Below are positions 1 through 7,887 of a stretch of 25,468 nucleotides of DNA, piece by piece (within the stretch, counting starts at the first letter, position 1; each line of letters starts with the position of its first letter). The translations under genes were made by a program, and so were the position numbers. The notes below the pieces were generated by a model. The model searched no databases, was not told where the DNA came from, and saw nothing but the letters and a program-made list of their open reading frames with translations. Where the stretch lies: the IMG/VR virus record IMGVR_UViG_3300022074_000341, positions 1 through 25,468 of that record; one strand, given 5' to 3'. The stretch is from a virus.

Positions 1-231
1 AACATTTTGAAATGATGTATCAGCTTTTAATATTTTAAAAGCCCTGTCATAATTAGATGTGGATTGTGCTGTACCACTAGCAGTAACTCTAGTTACAGGG
101 CTTACTCCATCTGATACAGGTACAAAATTATTAACTGTAACCATATAAACTGAATCATCATCAATTCCTGTTAAAACTACAGCACTAACTGCACTTGTTA
201 CTGTGTTTGTTGCTACTTGTACTAAACTCAT
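1..231 (-). CDS. Partial virion/tail fibre-like protein (3' end outside window)
   Basis: Reading down from an ATG at 231-229, 77 codons stay open to the window edge, so the C-terminus is missing. The start shares one base with the stop of the upstream gene (TAATG), which suggests coupled translation. The protein begins MSLVQVATN and contains a SNYDRAF motif that matches SSYDYA and SSYDFA in the next two genes upstream, so it is probably a third diverged member of the same family. Composition is rich in Ser, Thr, Val and Asn, as in beta-rich tail fibre or receptor-binding proteins. Its place at the end of the tail module supports this. No specific function can be assigned. Confidence 0.7.
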   Translation of the reverse strand, partial: MSLVQVATNTVTSAVSAVVLTGIDDDSVYMVTVNNFVPVSDGVSPVTRVTASGTAQSTSNYDRAFKILKADTSFQNV

Positions 232-746
232 TAGTTTACAGCCAATCCATATACTCTTAAATTTATATTGTCATAGGTGCCTGATGAGGGAAAAAAATTA
301 ATTCCTGTACAAGAAGTAGCAGATTTTAAAACTGATAAAGATTTATAGCTTTGATTCCCACCTGCAGGATATCTAAAAACACTTTGTACTTGTGCAAAAC
401 TATATGATGAACTATTAAATGGATTATATATATACATACTTAACCCAAAACCCTCAGTGCCATTATTACCAAAAGACACACCTAAAGCAGAACTTCCATT
501 TGTTGCCCTACCCTCTGTAGAACCTGAATACATAGGCATAAATAAACTTGCATAATCATAACTACTTGCACTTATAATACTGCCACTTGAATTAATAAAT
601 CTATAATTATTATCTGTTGCAGTTGATAAATCATTTGTTGTCATTGATAAATAATATATGTCAAAATCAGAACTAAATACATCTGTTATAGATACACTTG
701 CAACAGAACTAGCAGTAGTTTCATTAATTAATCTTAAGTTACTCAT
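231..746 (-). CDS. Tail fibre / receptor-binding-like protein (paralogue B)
   Basis: This 171-aa protein is Ser/Asn/Tyr-rich with no obvious charge clusters, typical of beta-sandwich phage adhesin domains. It shares the order of motifs with the upstream 207-aa protein: a YYLSM-type strand, SSYDYA, YIYNPFNSSSYSF, an FRYP segment and a C-terminal SGTYDNINLRVYGLAVN. The tail-end YGL motif is common in marine phage structural proteins. It starts at the last base of the upstream stop (TAATG) with no separate ribosome site, so it relies on coupling. Family membership is inferred from the paralogy and the position after the tail-tip gene. Confidence 0.75.
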   Translation of the reverse strand: MSNLRLINETTASSVASVSITDVFSSDFDIYYLSMTTNDLSTATDNNYRFINSSGSIISASSYDYASLFMPMYSGSTEGRATNGSSALGVSFGNNGTEGFGLSMYIYNPFNSSSYSFAQVQSVFRYPAGGNQSYKSLSVLKSATSCTGINFFPSSGTYDNINLRVYGLAVN

Positions 747-1369
747 TAAGAAATATCCTTTATACCAAATAAGGAGTAAGTGCCACTTGTTTGTAATTTA
801 GAACTTTCACCAAATATTCTTATAGCATTATGAGTTTCAGCAATTGCTAAAGCAGAGCCACCAAAACCAGCTTTTGTTGCAGGTGTATATTGCCTAAAAA
901 AGTGATTTGTAGTAAAACTATACTTACTGCTATCTAGCAAGTTATAAAAATATATATAAAAATTTACAGAATCATTACTTGTATTTCCTGTATTTAATTC
1001 CATACCTATAAAAGATGAAGATGTATCTCTATAATTATTATCATTACCAGATGTATCTACACTCATATTTGCAAAATCATAGCTAGAGCTACTAATAAAA
1101 CTAGAGCCATTATCATTTGATAGTCTTAAATATATTTGACCATTTGAATCTAACTTTACATTTCTAGCAGTTAAAAAATAAACATCATAAGGATTATTAG
1201 CTAAATTAATAAAATCAACATTATTTGGATTACCACTAACAGTTTGTTCCTCAATAAGTTCTAAGCTACCACCCCAACTACCATCTTTAGTTAGTTGTAA
1301 TATTTTACTAGGTGTGTATAAACCTGTATTCTTTTTTACATCATTTGGTTGCGTACCTAAGTAAGCCAT
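746..1369 (-). CDS. Tail fibre / receptor-binding-like protein (paralogue C)
   Basis: This 207-aa protein begins MAYLGTQPNDVKK, an N-terminus typical of marine phage tail fibre proteins that dock on the tail tip. A beta-rich C-terminal part follows, ending SGTYSLFGIKDIS. Residues from about 60 on align by eye with the 171-aa downstream gene (SSYDFA versus SSYDYA; YFYNLLDSSKYSF versus YIYNPFNSSSYSF). A good AGGAG site lies about six bases before the ATG at 1369. Compared with its paralogue it has about 40 extra N-terminal residues, perhaps the attachment part. Host recognition is the likely role, but this is inferred. Confidence 0.75.
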   Translation of the reverse strand: MAYLGTQPNDVKKNTGLYTPSKILQLTKDGSWGGSLELIEEQTVSGNPNNVDFINLANNPYDVYFLTARNVKLDSNGQIYLRLSNDNGSSFISSSSYDFANMSVDTSGNDNNYRDTSSSFIGMELNTGNTSNDSVNFYIYFYNLLDSSKYSFTTNHFFRQYTPATKAGFGGSALAIAETHNAIRIFGESSKLQTSGTYSLFGIKDIS

Positions 1370-1380
1370 AAGTTACTCCT

Positions 1381-1707
1381 TTAGGTTTGTCGCAAAAATG
1401 ATACATTGTATTCTGCACTAGATGCTGAAGAGCATAATCCCTGTAACTTATCTCCAGTCTCTAATGTTATCTTTGTAGTAATTTCAATAGTTGTGCCGAA
1501 TGGTAAAGATACATTATTTAAAATGTGTCTTAAAGTTCCACCAGATTTTGTAACACTTAAATCAACTGTTACATCAGCACTTGAACCACTTACATTAGAT
1601 AACAATATACCTATAACAGTTTCAGTAGTTGAAGAAGGAACTGCATCAACAATATCGCCTGCTGATGTACCTAAAACTCCTTGAACTGAATGTAAAGTAT
1701 CTGCCAT
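1381..1707 (-). CDS. Small beta-rich virion protein
   Basis: This 108-aa protein is almost free of long helices and alternates hydrophobic and Thr/Ser residues (ETVIGILLSNVSGSSADVTV), as in an immunoglobulin-like or small beta-sandwich fold. It starts MADTLHSVQG. It lies between two tail fibre-like genes with short gaps of 14 and 11 bases. Small proteins of this kind in phage tail modules are often decoration or fibre-adaptor subunits. I do not recognise a named family, so the structural role is inferred from context. Confidence 0.7.
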   Translation of the reverse strand: MADTLHSVQGVLGTSAGDIVDAVPSSTTETVIGILLSNVSGSSADVTVDLSVTKSGGTLRHILNNVSLPFGTTIEITTKITLETGDKLQGLCSSASSAEYNVSFLRQT

Positions 1708-1721
1708 TTTTTATTCCTTCC

Positions 1722-2201
1722 TTAGCTCAAAGCTAATACTAATCCTAAACTTACACCACTTGGTGCAAGTGCAACAATATCTGATACTGTTGTTTTCTTT
1801 AATGCGTTACTGTCATCAGCATCGCCTATTAAGACTATATCAGCTGAAGCTACTGTTGCAGAAGTAGCTAAGTTTGGAGCTATCACTAATGTAGAGCTAA
1901 ATGCTCCAGAAGTTGCTGTTGCTCCACCAGATAAACCAGAAGTAGCAGAAGTTGTTATTGTAACTCCAGTAATATCTCCATCTCCAATGTATGAGACCCA
2001 AGATGAACCATCATAAAATTGTAATGTATTTGAATCTTTTAAGAAGCAGAACATACCTTCTGCATCTGAAGTACCTAAAGCGGTATCTCTAGCTGATGAA
2101 TCAGCATAAACTTGTATTACTTGGTCTTGTACGAATGTCTGGAACTCGGTAGCACTTATTAAATCTCCAGTGCTATAACTTTTCCAACCTGCTCCTGCCA
2201 T
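1722..2201 (-). CDS. Tail fibre-type protein with GLSGG repeat-like shaft motif
   Basis: This 159-aa protein starts MAGAGWKSYSTGDLISATEF, an N-terminal motif of phage tail fibre/appendage proteins, followed by a YADSSARDTALG segment and a FYDGSSWVSY strand. The C-terminal half carries GVTITTSATSGLSGGATAT and a later SADIVLIGDADDSNALKKTTV stretch, a pattern common in trimeric shaft domains of tail fibres. It lies just after the tail-tip gene, so it may be the first fibre subunit. Length is short for a complete fibre, and neighbouring genes may supply the receptor-binding tips. Confidence 0.75.
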   Translation of the reverse strand: MAGAGWKSYSTGDLISATEFQTFVQDQVIQVYADSSARDTALGTSDAEGMFCFLKDSNTLQFYDGSSWVSYIGDGDITGVTITTSATSGLSGGATATSGAFSSTLVIAPNLATSATVASADIVLIGDADDSNALKKTTVSDIVALAPSGVSLGLVLALS

Positions 2202-2236
2202 ATTTAAATCTCCTTAATATCTCTTTTATCTTAGCA

Positions 2237-3499
2237 TTAACTATATGCAAATCTAGTTCCAACTCCAAGAAGTGCTTGACCAAGAACCCAAGAAGATGAA
2301 CTTGCTGGGCTAAGTGTCAAAGTCCAATTCCATGTTTGTGATGAAGCATTTACAGAATGTCTAATTGATTCTATAAATAATTCATCTGAGAAGGTACTTC
2401 CATCTGTATTAACTATATTAACAGTAATTCTATCTCCAATCTCTCTTCCTAGAGCTTGAGTCCAGATACTTGTATTTTGTCTTGGATTAATTTGCAAAGA
2501 GTCAATCCTAATAATTGGAATAGCAGTTTCAGATAACTTCTGTTGAATAATACTTAAGACATCTGCATCACTTGTATTGATAGTTGTCTCACTAGAGTTA
2601 AGAGCAGTAAATCTTTGAATAGAATCAGCATCAGCTATAAACTGAGTAGAACCATTGCTTCTAGTCCATGAATAGTTATTGATAACTTCATTGTCATCAA
2701 AAGATACTTGAACATCTGTAAATGGTAAATTAGACCCACTGTTACTAAATGTTGCTTGAGAAGTTGTTGCTAGAGCATTAGTAAATTTATAAGCTCTATT
2801 CCTAAAGGTTGCTTTACCATCTGCACTTATAAAGAACTGTCCATTCTCAGCTGTCTCACATGCTTTAAGTCCAGCAAGAACATTAGTTGTAAGTGCTTGT
2901 TGTTGAACATTCTTTGTGCCAGTACCAATAGTTCTAAGAGCTGAAGGGAATCCTATTGCATTTAATATTCTTGAAACTCTTACAGAACTTAATTCTGCTG
3001 AATCTCCATAACCAAGTCTCGTTGTTTGACCAAGTTCGGTAAATCCAGTTCTTCCAACTCTCCAACCAACTGATTGCAATGTCTGACTTTGAAATAATCT
3101 AAATGCATCAATTGCAGTAAATGTAACAATAGAGTCAGCACCTTCTGCTAAGAACTTAACTGGTACTACATCTAAGAATCCACGAAAAATAACATGAGTA
3201 GTTGAATCATAAGTTGCTGATACTTTAACTTGCTTTAATGGTGTTATCTTTGTTCGATTATTAGTTGAGTCATAAAAGTGAGTTGTTTGGCTTGGATTAA
3301 ATCTATTATCTTGATTTGATACAGAGAAGGATAATGTACCAGCTCTAAAGTCTCCCAGTTCATGAGACCTACCACGACTTATATCAAAGTATCTTACATA
3401 GGAACTTATATCTGTAAATGATTGACTTGAGTCAAAAGGTTCTGAATCGAATGCAACTTCTACTTTAATATCAACATTAGAGTCGAAACTTGCTGGCAT
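2237..3499 (-). CDS. Minor tail / tail-tip (baseplate hub-like) protein
   Basis: This 420-aa protein follows the tape measure gene directly, sharing the base of a TAATG junction, which is the usual position of distal tail or tail-associated proteins. Residues about 35-70 (SYVRYFDISRGRSHELGDF followed by RAGTLSFSVSNQDNRFNP) form a signature I know from minor tail proteins of actinobacteriophages and related siphoviruses. The rest is beta-rich, with a late QALGREIGDRITVNI segment. It probably caps the tail tube and anchors the fibres encoded next. There is no visible protease or lysozyme motif. Family assignment is fairly secure; the precise name is not. Confidence 0.85.
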   Translation of the reverse strand: MPASFDSNVDIKVEVAFDSEPFDSSQSFTDISSYVRYFDISRGRSHELGDFRAGTLSFSVSNQDNRFNPSQTTHFYDSTNNRTKITPLKQVKVSATYDSTTHVIFRGFLDVVPVKFLAEGADSIVTFTAIDAFRLFQSQTLQSVGWRVGRTGFTELGQTTRLGYGDSAELSSVRVSRILNAIGFPSALRTIGTGTKNVQQQALTTNVLAGLKACETAENGQFFISADGKATFRNRAYKFTNALATTSQATFSNSGSNLPFTDVQVSFDDNEVINNYSWTRSNGSTQFIADADSIQRFTALNSSETTINTSDADVLSIIQQKLSETAIPIIRIDSLQINPRQNTSIWTQALGREIGDRITVNIVNTDGSTFSDELFIESIRHSVNASSQTWNWTLTLSPASSSSWVLGQALLGVGTRFAYS

Positions 3500-5889
3500 T
3501 AGAAGACTACCCTCTGTCCATTCCTTTTAGCCCTATTTAATGCATCAATAATATCTAATGCTTGAGCATTAGCATCTTTGCCTTCAACATTTATATTTTG
3601 ATGAATTACTACTGCATTATTTCTAGTAAGTGCTTGCATTCCAGAGCCAGCTTGTGCTGTAGGGCTTACTACATCAGCTGGTATTTCTTCTCCATCTACA
3701 CCAGTCTTTATTGGTTGAAGTCCACCACCAGTAGAAGTTATAGCAATATCTTCTCCACTCTTAATAGCATTAGCCATATTTATTAAGTCTTGAAGTTTCA
3801 TTCCAGTAGATTCAACTAGAAATCCCATAGCATCTTCAAAAGAACCTAAAGCATTAAGATTTGTCAATGCATCATCTAATTCTTTTTTAGCCATTGCTAT
3901 TTCTAATAAATTCTCTGGTGTTTTAGCAGTAACTTCGTTTAATTCTTTTTGAGCTTCTATTAACTTATCTTCCGCTTTAGTTAGCTTTTCAAAAGCTCTT
4001 TCTTCTTCTTCCAAAGCTCTTGTTAATTCTCTTTGTGCAGTTTCCTGTTCTGATGTAGCTCCAGTAGATGCTTCAATAAGTTCAGTGTGTTTTTGTTTTG
4101 CAAGAGCAAGTTTAAGTTCCATCTCTCTTGAGCCATCTTGTGCATCACTAAGTTTATCAACAGCTTGTTTAGCATTTAAGATAGCAAGTTCTTCTTGAAG
4201 AGTAACTTTAATAGCTTCATCTTTTGCTGATGCGAGTGCTTGTTCAGCATGAATTACTTTTTGAGATGCTTTTTCTAATAACTTTTGTGATTTTGTAACT
4301 TCTTTAGATGCATCATCTCTATCTTCTTCTGCATCTTTAACTCTCTCTTGAATATCTTTTAATTTATTTTGTGCTTGAATAACCGCATCAAGTGTAGGAA
4401 GCATATTCTTTTTCATATTTTCTGCATATTCAGCACTAGCTTCAGTTGCTTCCTTAGCTGATTCAGCATCTTCTCTTAAAGATTGAGCTTTAGCAATAGC
4501 TTGGTCAGTTACTTCCATATAGCTAGGAAGTGAATTTCTATTTGCTCTTTCCATTCCTCTTTGTGCATCTATTGCTTTTTCTGTTGCTGTTCTACTATCT
4601 ACAGTTTGTGTTCTGGCTTCAAACATTGCCTGCGAATATGCATTGTAAGTATGGGTATTTTCTTTTATAGCTACACCAGAAATAACTATTGCTTTAGTAG
4701 ATTCTTCAACTGCATCAGTTTGTTCTTTTTGTTCTTTTATAAAGTCAGAAGTACTTTGAATAATCTTTGTTACAAATCCAACAATAGAAGACAATGCTGG
4801 AGCAATGGTTGAACCAATTAAGATACCAAGCTCTGAAAAAGCATTAGTCATTAATTCAATCTGAGCTTTTAGAGAGCCCATCTGTTTATCTGCAACATCA
4901 GCAGTAGTTCCACCAGAATCATGTAGTGCTTGTTCGTAAGCTCGTATCTCATCTCCAGCTCCAGATAATATCTTGACTGCATCTGCAACACCACGATTAA
5001 GTCCTAACTGGTCTAATGTAGATGCTTTTAACTCATCTGACATTGGAGCAAGAACTCCATCTAATTCTTCTATTAAGTCTGCAACATTCTTTAAGTTTCC
5101 ATCTGCATCAAACATCTGGAGATTCAACTTAGCGAACTCTTCTGCATTCTTAGCTGTTGCTCTTGGTATATCTCTTAAGAGCTGGTTAAGTTTTTCTCCA
5201 GCTTCAGCTCCTTTAACACCTCTATCTGCAAAAGCTGATAAGACTGCAACACCTTCTTCAATACCTTTATTAGCAACTTTCAAAGCAGAACCAGCTTTGT
5301 TTGTAAGTGCTTCAGAGAATTGTTGTACAGATGCGTTAGCTAATGTGTTTGCTTTTACAAGTACATCAGTAACTCTTGTTAAGTTGTCTAAGTTTTGTTG
5401 AGCATCATCAACAGTCATACCTAATGCAGACTGAGCATCAGTTGCTAAGTCAGTAGCAGTAGCCATATCAAACATACCAGCTTGAGCAAACTTAGCTACT
5501 TGTGGTAGAGCTGATATAGACTGCTCTGCATTCAAACCAGCAGATGCTAAGAAGAAGAATGCTTCTGCGGATTGTTCTGCACCGATTCTTGTGGTTCTTG
5601 ATACAGCAAGTGCTTGCTCTTCCATTGCTTTTTGTTGGTCAATGGTTGTATCCATAATTGCAAGAGACTGAGTCATCTTGTCGTTGAATGCTATAAATTC
5701 TTGAGTTGCCTTAGTCATTCCTTTAACTAAAGCTACACCTATTGCAATGCCAGCTACTTTACCAGCAGTTGCAAGTTTGCCCATTAACTTGCCAGACTTG
5801 TCAGCAGAGCCACCAAGTTTATTTAATTGATTCTTAGCTAAGTCTGCACCCTTAGTTACTATCTGAATTGCTATGTCTGCTATTGCCAT
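3499..5889 (-). CDS. Tail tape measure protein (TP901 family)
   Basis: At 796 aa this is the longest gene of the window. The N-terminal region to about residue 330 has the TP901-type tape measure pattern (FNDKMTQSLAIMDTT, EEQALAVSRTTRIGAEQSAEAF, FAQAGMFDMATATDLATDAQSALG). Two hydrophobic stretches are near residues 42-57 and 347-370, consistent with a membrane-active role at DNA entry. Residues about 500-680 are a long charged coiled coil rich in Lys, Glu and Ala. At about 0.15 nm per residue (a known rule) the ruler predicts a tail near 120 nm. It follows the chaperone pair at a TAATG junction, as expected. Confidence 0.95.
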   Translation of the reverse strand: MAIADIAIQIVTKGADLAKNQLNKLGGSADKSGKLMGKLATAGKVAGIAIGVALVKGMTKATQEFIAFNDKMTQSLAIMDTTIDQQKAMEEQALAVSRTTRIGAEQSAEAFFFLASAGLNAEQSISALPQVAKFAQAGMFDMATATDLATDAQSALGMTVDDAQQNLDNLTRVTDVLVKANTLANASVQQFSEALTNKAGSALKVANKGIEEGVAVLSAFADRGVKGAEAGEKLNQLLRDIPRATAKNAEEFAKLNLQMFDADGNLKNVADLIEELDGVLAPMSDELKASTLDQLGLNRGVADAVKILSGAGDEIRAYEQALHDSGGTTADVADKQMGSLKAQIELMTNAFSELGILIGSTIAPALSSIVGFVTKIIQSTSDFIKEQKEQTDAVEESTKAIVISGVAIKENTHTYNAYSQAMFEARTQTVDSRTATEKAIDAQRGMERANRNSLPSYMEVTDQAIAKAQSLREDAESAKEATEASAEYAENMKKNMLPTLDAVIQAQNKLKDIQERVKDAEEDRDDASKEVTKSQKLLEKASQKVIHAEQALASAKDEAIKVTLQEELAILNAKQAVDKLSDAQDGSREMELKLALAKQKHTELIEASTGATSEQETAQRELTRALEEEERAFEKLTKAEDKLIEAQKELNEVTAKTPENLLEIAMAKKELDDALTNLNALGSFEDAMGFLVESTGMKLQDLINMANAIKSGEDIAITSTGGGLQPIKTGVDGEEIPADVVSPTAQAGSGMQALTRNNAVVIHQNINVEGKDANAQALDIIDALNRAKRNGQRVVF

Positions 5890-6116
5890 TATCTTTGTCT
5901 ATTCTTTTTGGCTTCAGCTTCTGCTAAAGCTCTTGCTTTATTAATCTCTCCTGTTTCCCATTTATAAAATGCAATCCATTGATTGTATTCCATTGAGCTC
6001 ATTGTAGTCATAAGCTCGCCAACAGTCATGCCAAGTTCTCTAGCTAGTTTAAATCTAAATGTTAAGTCTAAATCAGTTTCAAAATTGCTCTGCTTCCGCA
6101 GAACCCCCAACACCAT
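5889..6116 (-). CDS. Tail assembly chaperone, T-part (expressed by frameshift)
   Basis: The reading frame encodes a helical domain with FRFKLARELGMTVGELMTTM and YNQWIAFYKWETGE, a pattern of gpT-like tail assembly proteins that sit before the tape measure gene. An ATG exists at 6116-6114, but no Shine-Dalgarno precedes it and an in-frame TAA lies immediately upstream (6119-6117). The frame overlaps the previous gene by 38 bases, where a GGGGGT run lies. I therefore read it as the 3' part of a gpG-gpGT fusion made by ribosomal frameshifting, about 70 residues long from the slip site. The C-terminus is Lys/Ala/Glu-rich. Confidence 0.85.
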   Translation of the reverse strand: MVLGVLRKQSNFETDLDLTFRFKLARELGMTVGELMTTMSSMEYNQWIAFYKWETGEINKARALAEAEAKKNRQR

Positions 6117-6405
6117 TTAATTCATTTATTTTTAAGAATATCCTATCAATAACTTTTGAGTCCTTCTCATAAAGTTGGTCAATAAGTTCATCATCTAATT
6201 CTGGTTCTATTACACATACCTTAAGCAGTTCTCTTTGATAATCAAAAGCATCAGCATCATCTTGATTAAGTAATTTACCAAGCTGTACTTGCATAGCTTT
6301 GTTTATCCCACGAATCTTGATAGAGAATCCCCATTCTTCGAGTTCAATATCTTCTTCTGGAACTGAAGGTAGGTTTTTAATATCATCAGCAGATAATCGT
6401 TTCAT
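6079..6405 (-). CDS. Tail assembly chaperone, G-part
   Basis: This 108-aa acidic protein starts MKRLSADDIKNLPSVPEED, contains a short beta segment (WGFSIKIRGINKAMQVQLGKL) and ends SAEAEQF. Size, acidity and place between the tail tube and tape measure genes match gpG-type chaperones, which coat the tape measure protein before tube polymerisation. The ribosome site is AAGGGAG upstream of the ATG at 6405. Its last 38 bases overlap the T-part frame. The short product should be abundant and the frameshifted fusion rare, as in lambda; this is inferred from family knowledge. Confidence 0.85.
   Translation of the reverse strand: MKRLSADDIKNLPSVPEEDIELEEWGFSIKIRGINKAMQVQLGKLLNQDDADAFDYQRELLKVCVIEPELDDELIDQLYEKDSKVIDRIFLKINELNGVGGSAEAEQF
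6103..6108 (-). promoter_or_regulatory. Candidate programmed frameshift site (GGGGGT)
   Basis: In the G-part frame the codons are GTT GGG GGT TCT. The T-part frame lies at +1/-2 relative to it and is open only between its TAA at 6119-6117 and the G-part TGA at 6081-6079. A five-G run is the only slippery stretch there. A glycyl-tRNA can slip from GGT back two bases onto GGG, as described for phage Mu, or forward one base on GGG-G. Both outcomes continue with GTT (Val). Confidence 0.7.
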
Positions 6406-6436
6406 GTATCTCCCTTCTTATCTATTTAATTGTTAC

Positions 6437-6847
6437 TTAGTGAGTTCCTCTTGTGACTGCACCAGATACTTGTAAGTCTGCACTGTAAGCTACGACATCT
6501 CCTACTGGAGAACTGAGTGCATAGTTTGTAAGTATGCCTTCGCCAGTATATTTGATTTTTCCAGAAGAAGTTCCTTCTGGGCTATATTCAAAAGAGAGAG
6601 TAGCACTTTGACCTATAACTGCTCCATATATTGCATCAGCAGTAGCATCAAAGAAGCCAGTGAGACCGATTGTTGCATCTTTAAGACCTACAATGTAAGT
6701 TTTGTTTGATGCACCAAGAACTGAAGTTTCAGCAACATCAGCTGTCTCTGGGAAGTCAACATTATTCACAAAAGCAGATATATCAGTTAAAGAACCAGAT
6801 GCGTTATCTAGTTTAAAAACTGAGTCTTTTCCATGTACAAATGCCAT
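6437..6847 (-). CDS. Tail tube protein, short paralogue
   Basis: This 136-aa protein starts MAFVHGKDSVFKLDNASG and is beta-rich. It shares with the upstream 239-aa protein the blocks MAFVHGK, NNVD, TADVAET, LTGFFDATADA, TNY.(L/V)SS and VGDVVA, so the two are paralogues. The fold and position (after the tail terminator, before the chaperones) are those of siphovirus major tail proteins, which form the hexameric tube. It lacks the extra C-terminal domain of its partner. Which copy forms the bulk of the tube cannot be told from sequence. A ribosome site (AAGGAGAAGGAAT) precedes the ATG. Confidence 0.85.
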   Translation of the reverse strand: MAFVHGKDSVFKLDNASGSLTDISAFVNNVDFPETADVAETSVLGASNKTYIVGLKDATIGLTGFFDATADAIYGAVIGQSATLSFEYSPEGTSSGKIKYTGEGILTNYALSSPVGDVVAYSADLQVSGAVTRGTH

Positions 6848-6860
6848 TTATTCCTTCTCC

Positions 6861-7580
6861 TTAATTATTTCTTCCAAACCCCACAATAGCATTTATTGTA
6901 GGAGTTGAAGACCCACCAATCGTAGCATGTACTCTCACATATCTATTGATTGTCGTACCTTCAGCTATTTTCTTTATTTCACTTGTCGCACCTGTTGCTT
7001 GAGTGAATGTTATCAAGTCTGCGTAAGTTGTATTATCAGCACTGTGCTGAATCTTTATATCTCCAGTTGGAGAAGTTCCACTTACACTTGTAACAATTAA
7101 AAATGCACCACCACCGCCAGTTGAACTCGCTGAGTTGTCATTAGCAGTACCCTGCACTCCTGTTGTTGTATAAGCACCAGCATTTAAAACGAGACCTACT
7201 GTAACTCCATTATCTGCTTGAGCATCTATTGAAGTTGCAACTACATCTCCTACTGCACTTGATACACCATAGTTAGTAATATTAGCTGAACCAAACTGGC
7301 TTCTATCTCCAGTCTCTAGTCCATCAATACCAACAACTAAATTAAAATCTGCCCCGCCAAGTAATGGTTGCAATGTTGCATCTGCGGTAGCATCAAAGAA
7401 TCCTGTAAGAGAAAATGTACCATCATCTTCTCCAGCTATGTATTCTTTGCTTCCAGAAGAACCGAAGTTTGTTGTCTCAGCTACATCAGCTGTTTTTGTT
7501 ACATCTACATTATTAAAATATTGACTAAAATCTACTGCATTAACATGAACTTTAGTTCCTTTACCATGAACGAATGCCAT
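6861..7580 (-). CDS. Major tail tube protein with C-terminal extra domain
   Basis: The first 130 residues of this 239-aa protein align with the downstream 136-aa protein (MAFVHGK, TADVAET, LTGFFDATADA, VGDVVA) and form the tube fold. Residues about 135-239 add a second beta-rich domain, including a GGGGAFLIVTSVSGTSPTGD segment and an INRYVRVHATIGGSSTPTIN stretch. It resembles the immunoglobulin-like or carbohydrate-binding decorations that project from the tube of some siphoviruses. The start shares a TAATG junction with a 25-aa gene upstream. A mixed tube, or decorated and plain tube proteins made from duplicated genes, is a reasonable inference. Confidence 0.85.
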   Translation of the reverse strand: MAFVHGKGTKVHVNAVDFSQYFNNVDVTKTADVAETTNFGSSGSKEYIAGEDDGTFSLTGFFDATADATLQPLLGGADFNLVVGIDGLETGDRSQFGSANITNYGVSSAVGDVVATSIDAQADNGVTVGLVLNAGAYTTTGVQGTANDNSASSTGGGGAFLIVTSVSGTSPTGDIKIQHSADNTTYADLITFTQATGATSEIKKIAEGTTINRYVRVHATIGGSSTPTINAIVGFGRNN

Positions 7581-7657
7581 TATTTTTTACCAGTTCCCCT
7601 TCTTCTTCGCCTTCTTCTCGAACCACTTCCAGAGCCATAACTTCTACCATAACCCAT
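7580..7657 (-). CDS. 25-aa Arg/Gly/Ser-rich basic micro-protein
   Basis: A 26-codon frame fits exactly between the genes on either side: its ATG overlaps the upstream stop (TAATG at 7659-7655) and its stop overlaps the next ATG (TAATG at 7582-7578). The product reads MGYGRSYGSGSGS, then seven consecutive Arg, then GTGKK. Two flush overlaps, and the lack of other use for the 78 bases, support a real gene. The very basic composition could suit binding to DNA or RNA or to the acidic 76-aa protein encoded just upstream. I know of no named family. Confidence 0.6.
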   Translation of the reverse strand: MGYGRSYGSGSGSRRRRRRRGTGKK

Positions 7658-7887
7658 TATTCTTCTTCTTCCTTCTTGACCCATGCTTCGTTTTCTGGAG
7701 TGTCTGGGTCATCAGCTACAAAATGACCTTTATCATTCCTAGCTCTCTCCAAATCTTTTTCATCTATTACTATACCTTGTTCATTTAACCATTTGAATGA
7801 TTTACCTAAATCTTGTTTAGTAACCTTACTTCCAGCTTCATATCGTTTTTTACCAACATCTATTCCGCTCATAATTATGTAACTCAT
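7657..7887 (-). CDS. Small acidic head-tail module protein, unknown function
   Basis: This 76-aa protein has an N-terminal part with GIDVGKKRYEAGSKVTKQDLGK and WLNEQGIVID, the pattern of small phage proteins often found between tail terminator and tail tube genes. The C-terminus is acidic (DDPDTPENEAWVKKEEEE). It overlaps the tail terminator gene by four bases (ATGA) and is followed by the Arg-rich micro-gene at a TAATG junction. A structural or assembly role is inferred only from the neighbourhood. The contrast of an acidic tail next to a poly-Arg peptide is striking. Confidence 0.75.
   Translation of the reverse strand: MSYIIMSGIDVGKKRYEAGSKVTKQDLGKSFKWLNEQGIVIDEKDLERARNDKGHFVADDPDTPENEAWVKKEEEE

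Noticed and set aside
4561-5401. Plus-strand frames opposite the tape measure gene
   Set aside because: Cys/Phe/Ser-rich translations without ribosome sites, explained by the codon bias of the tape measure gene.
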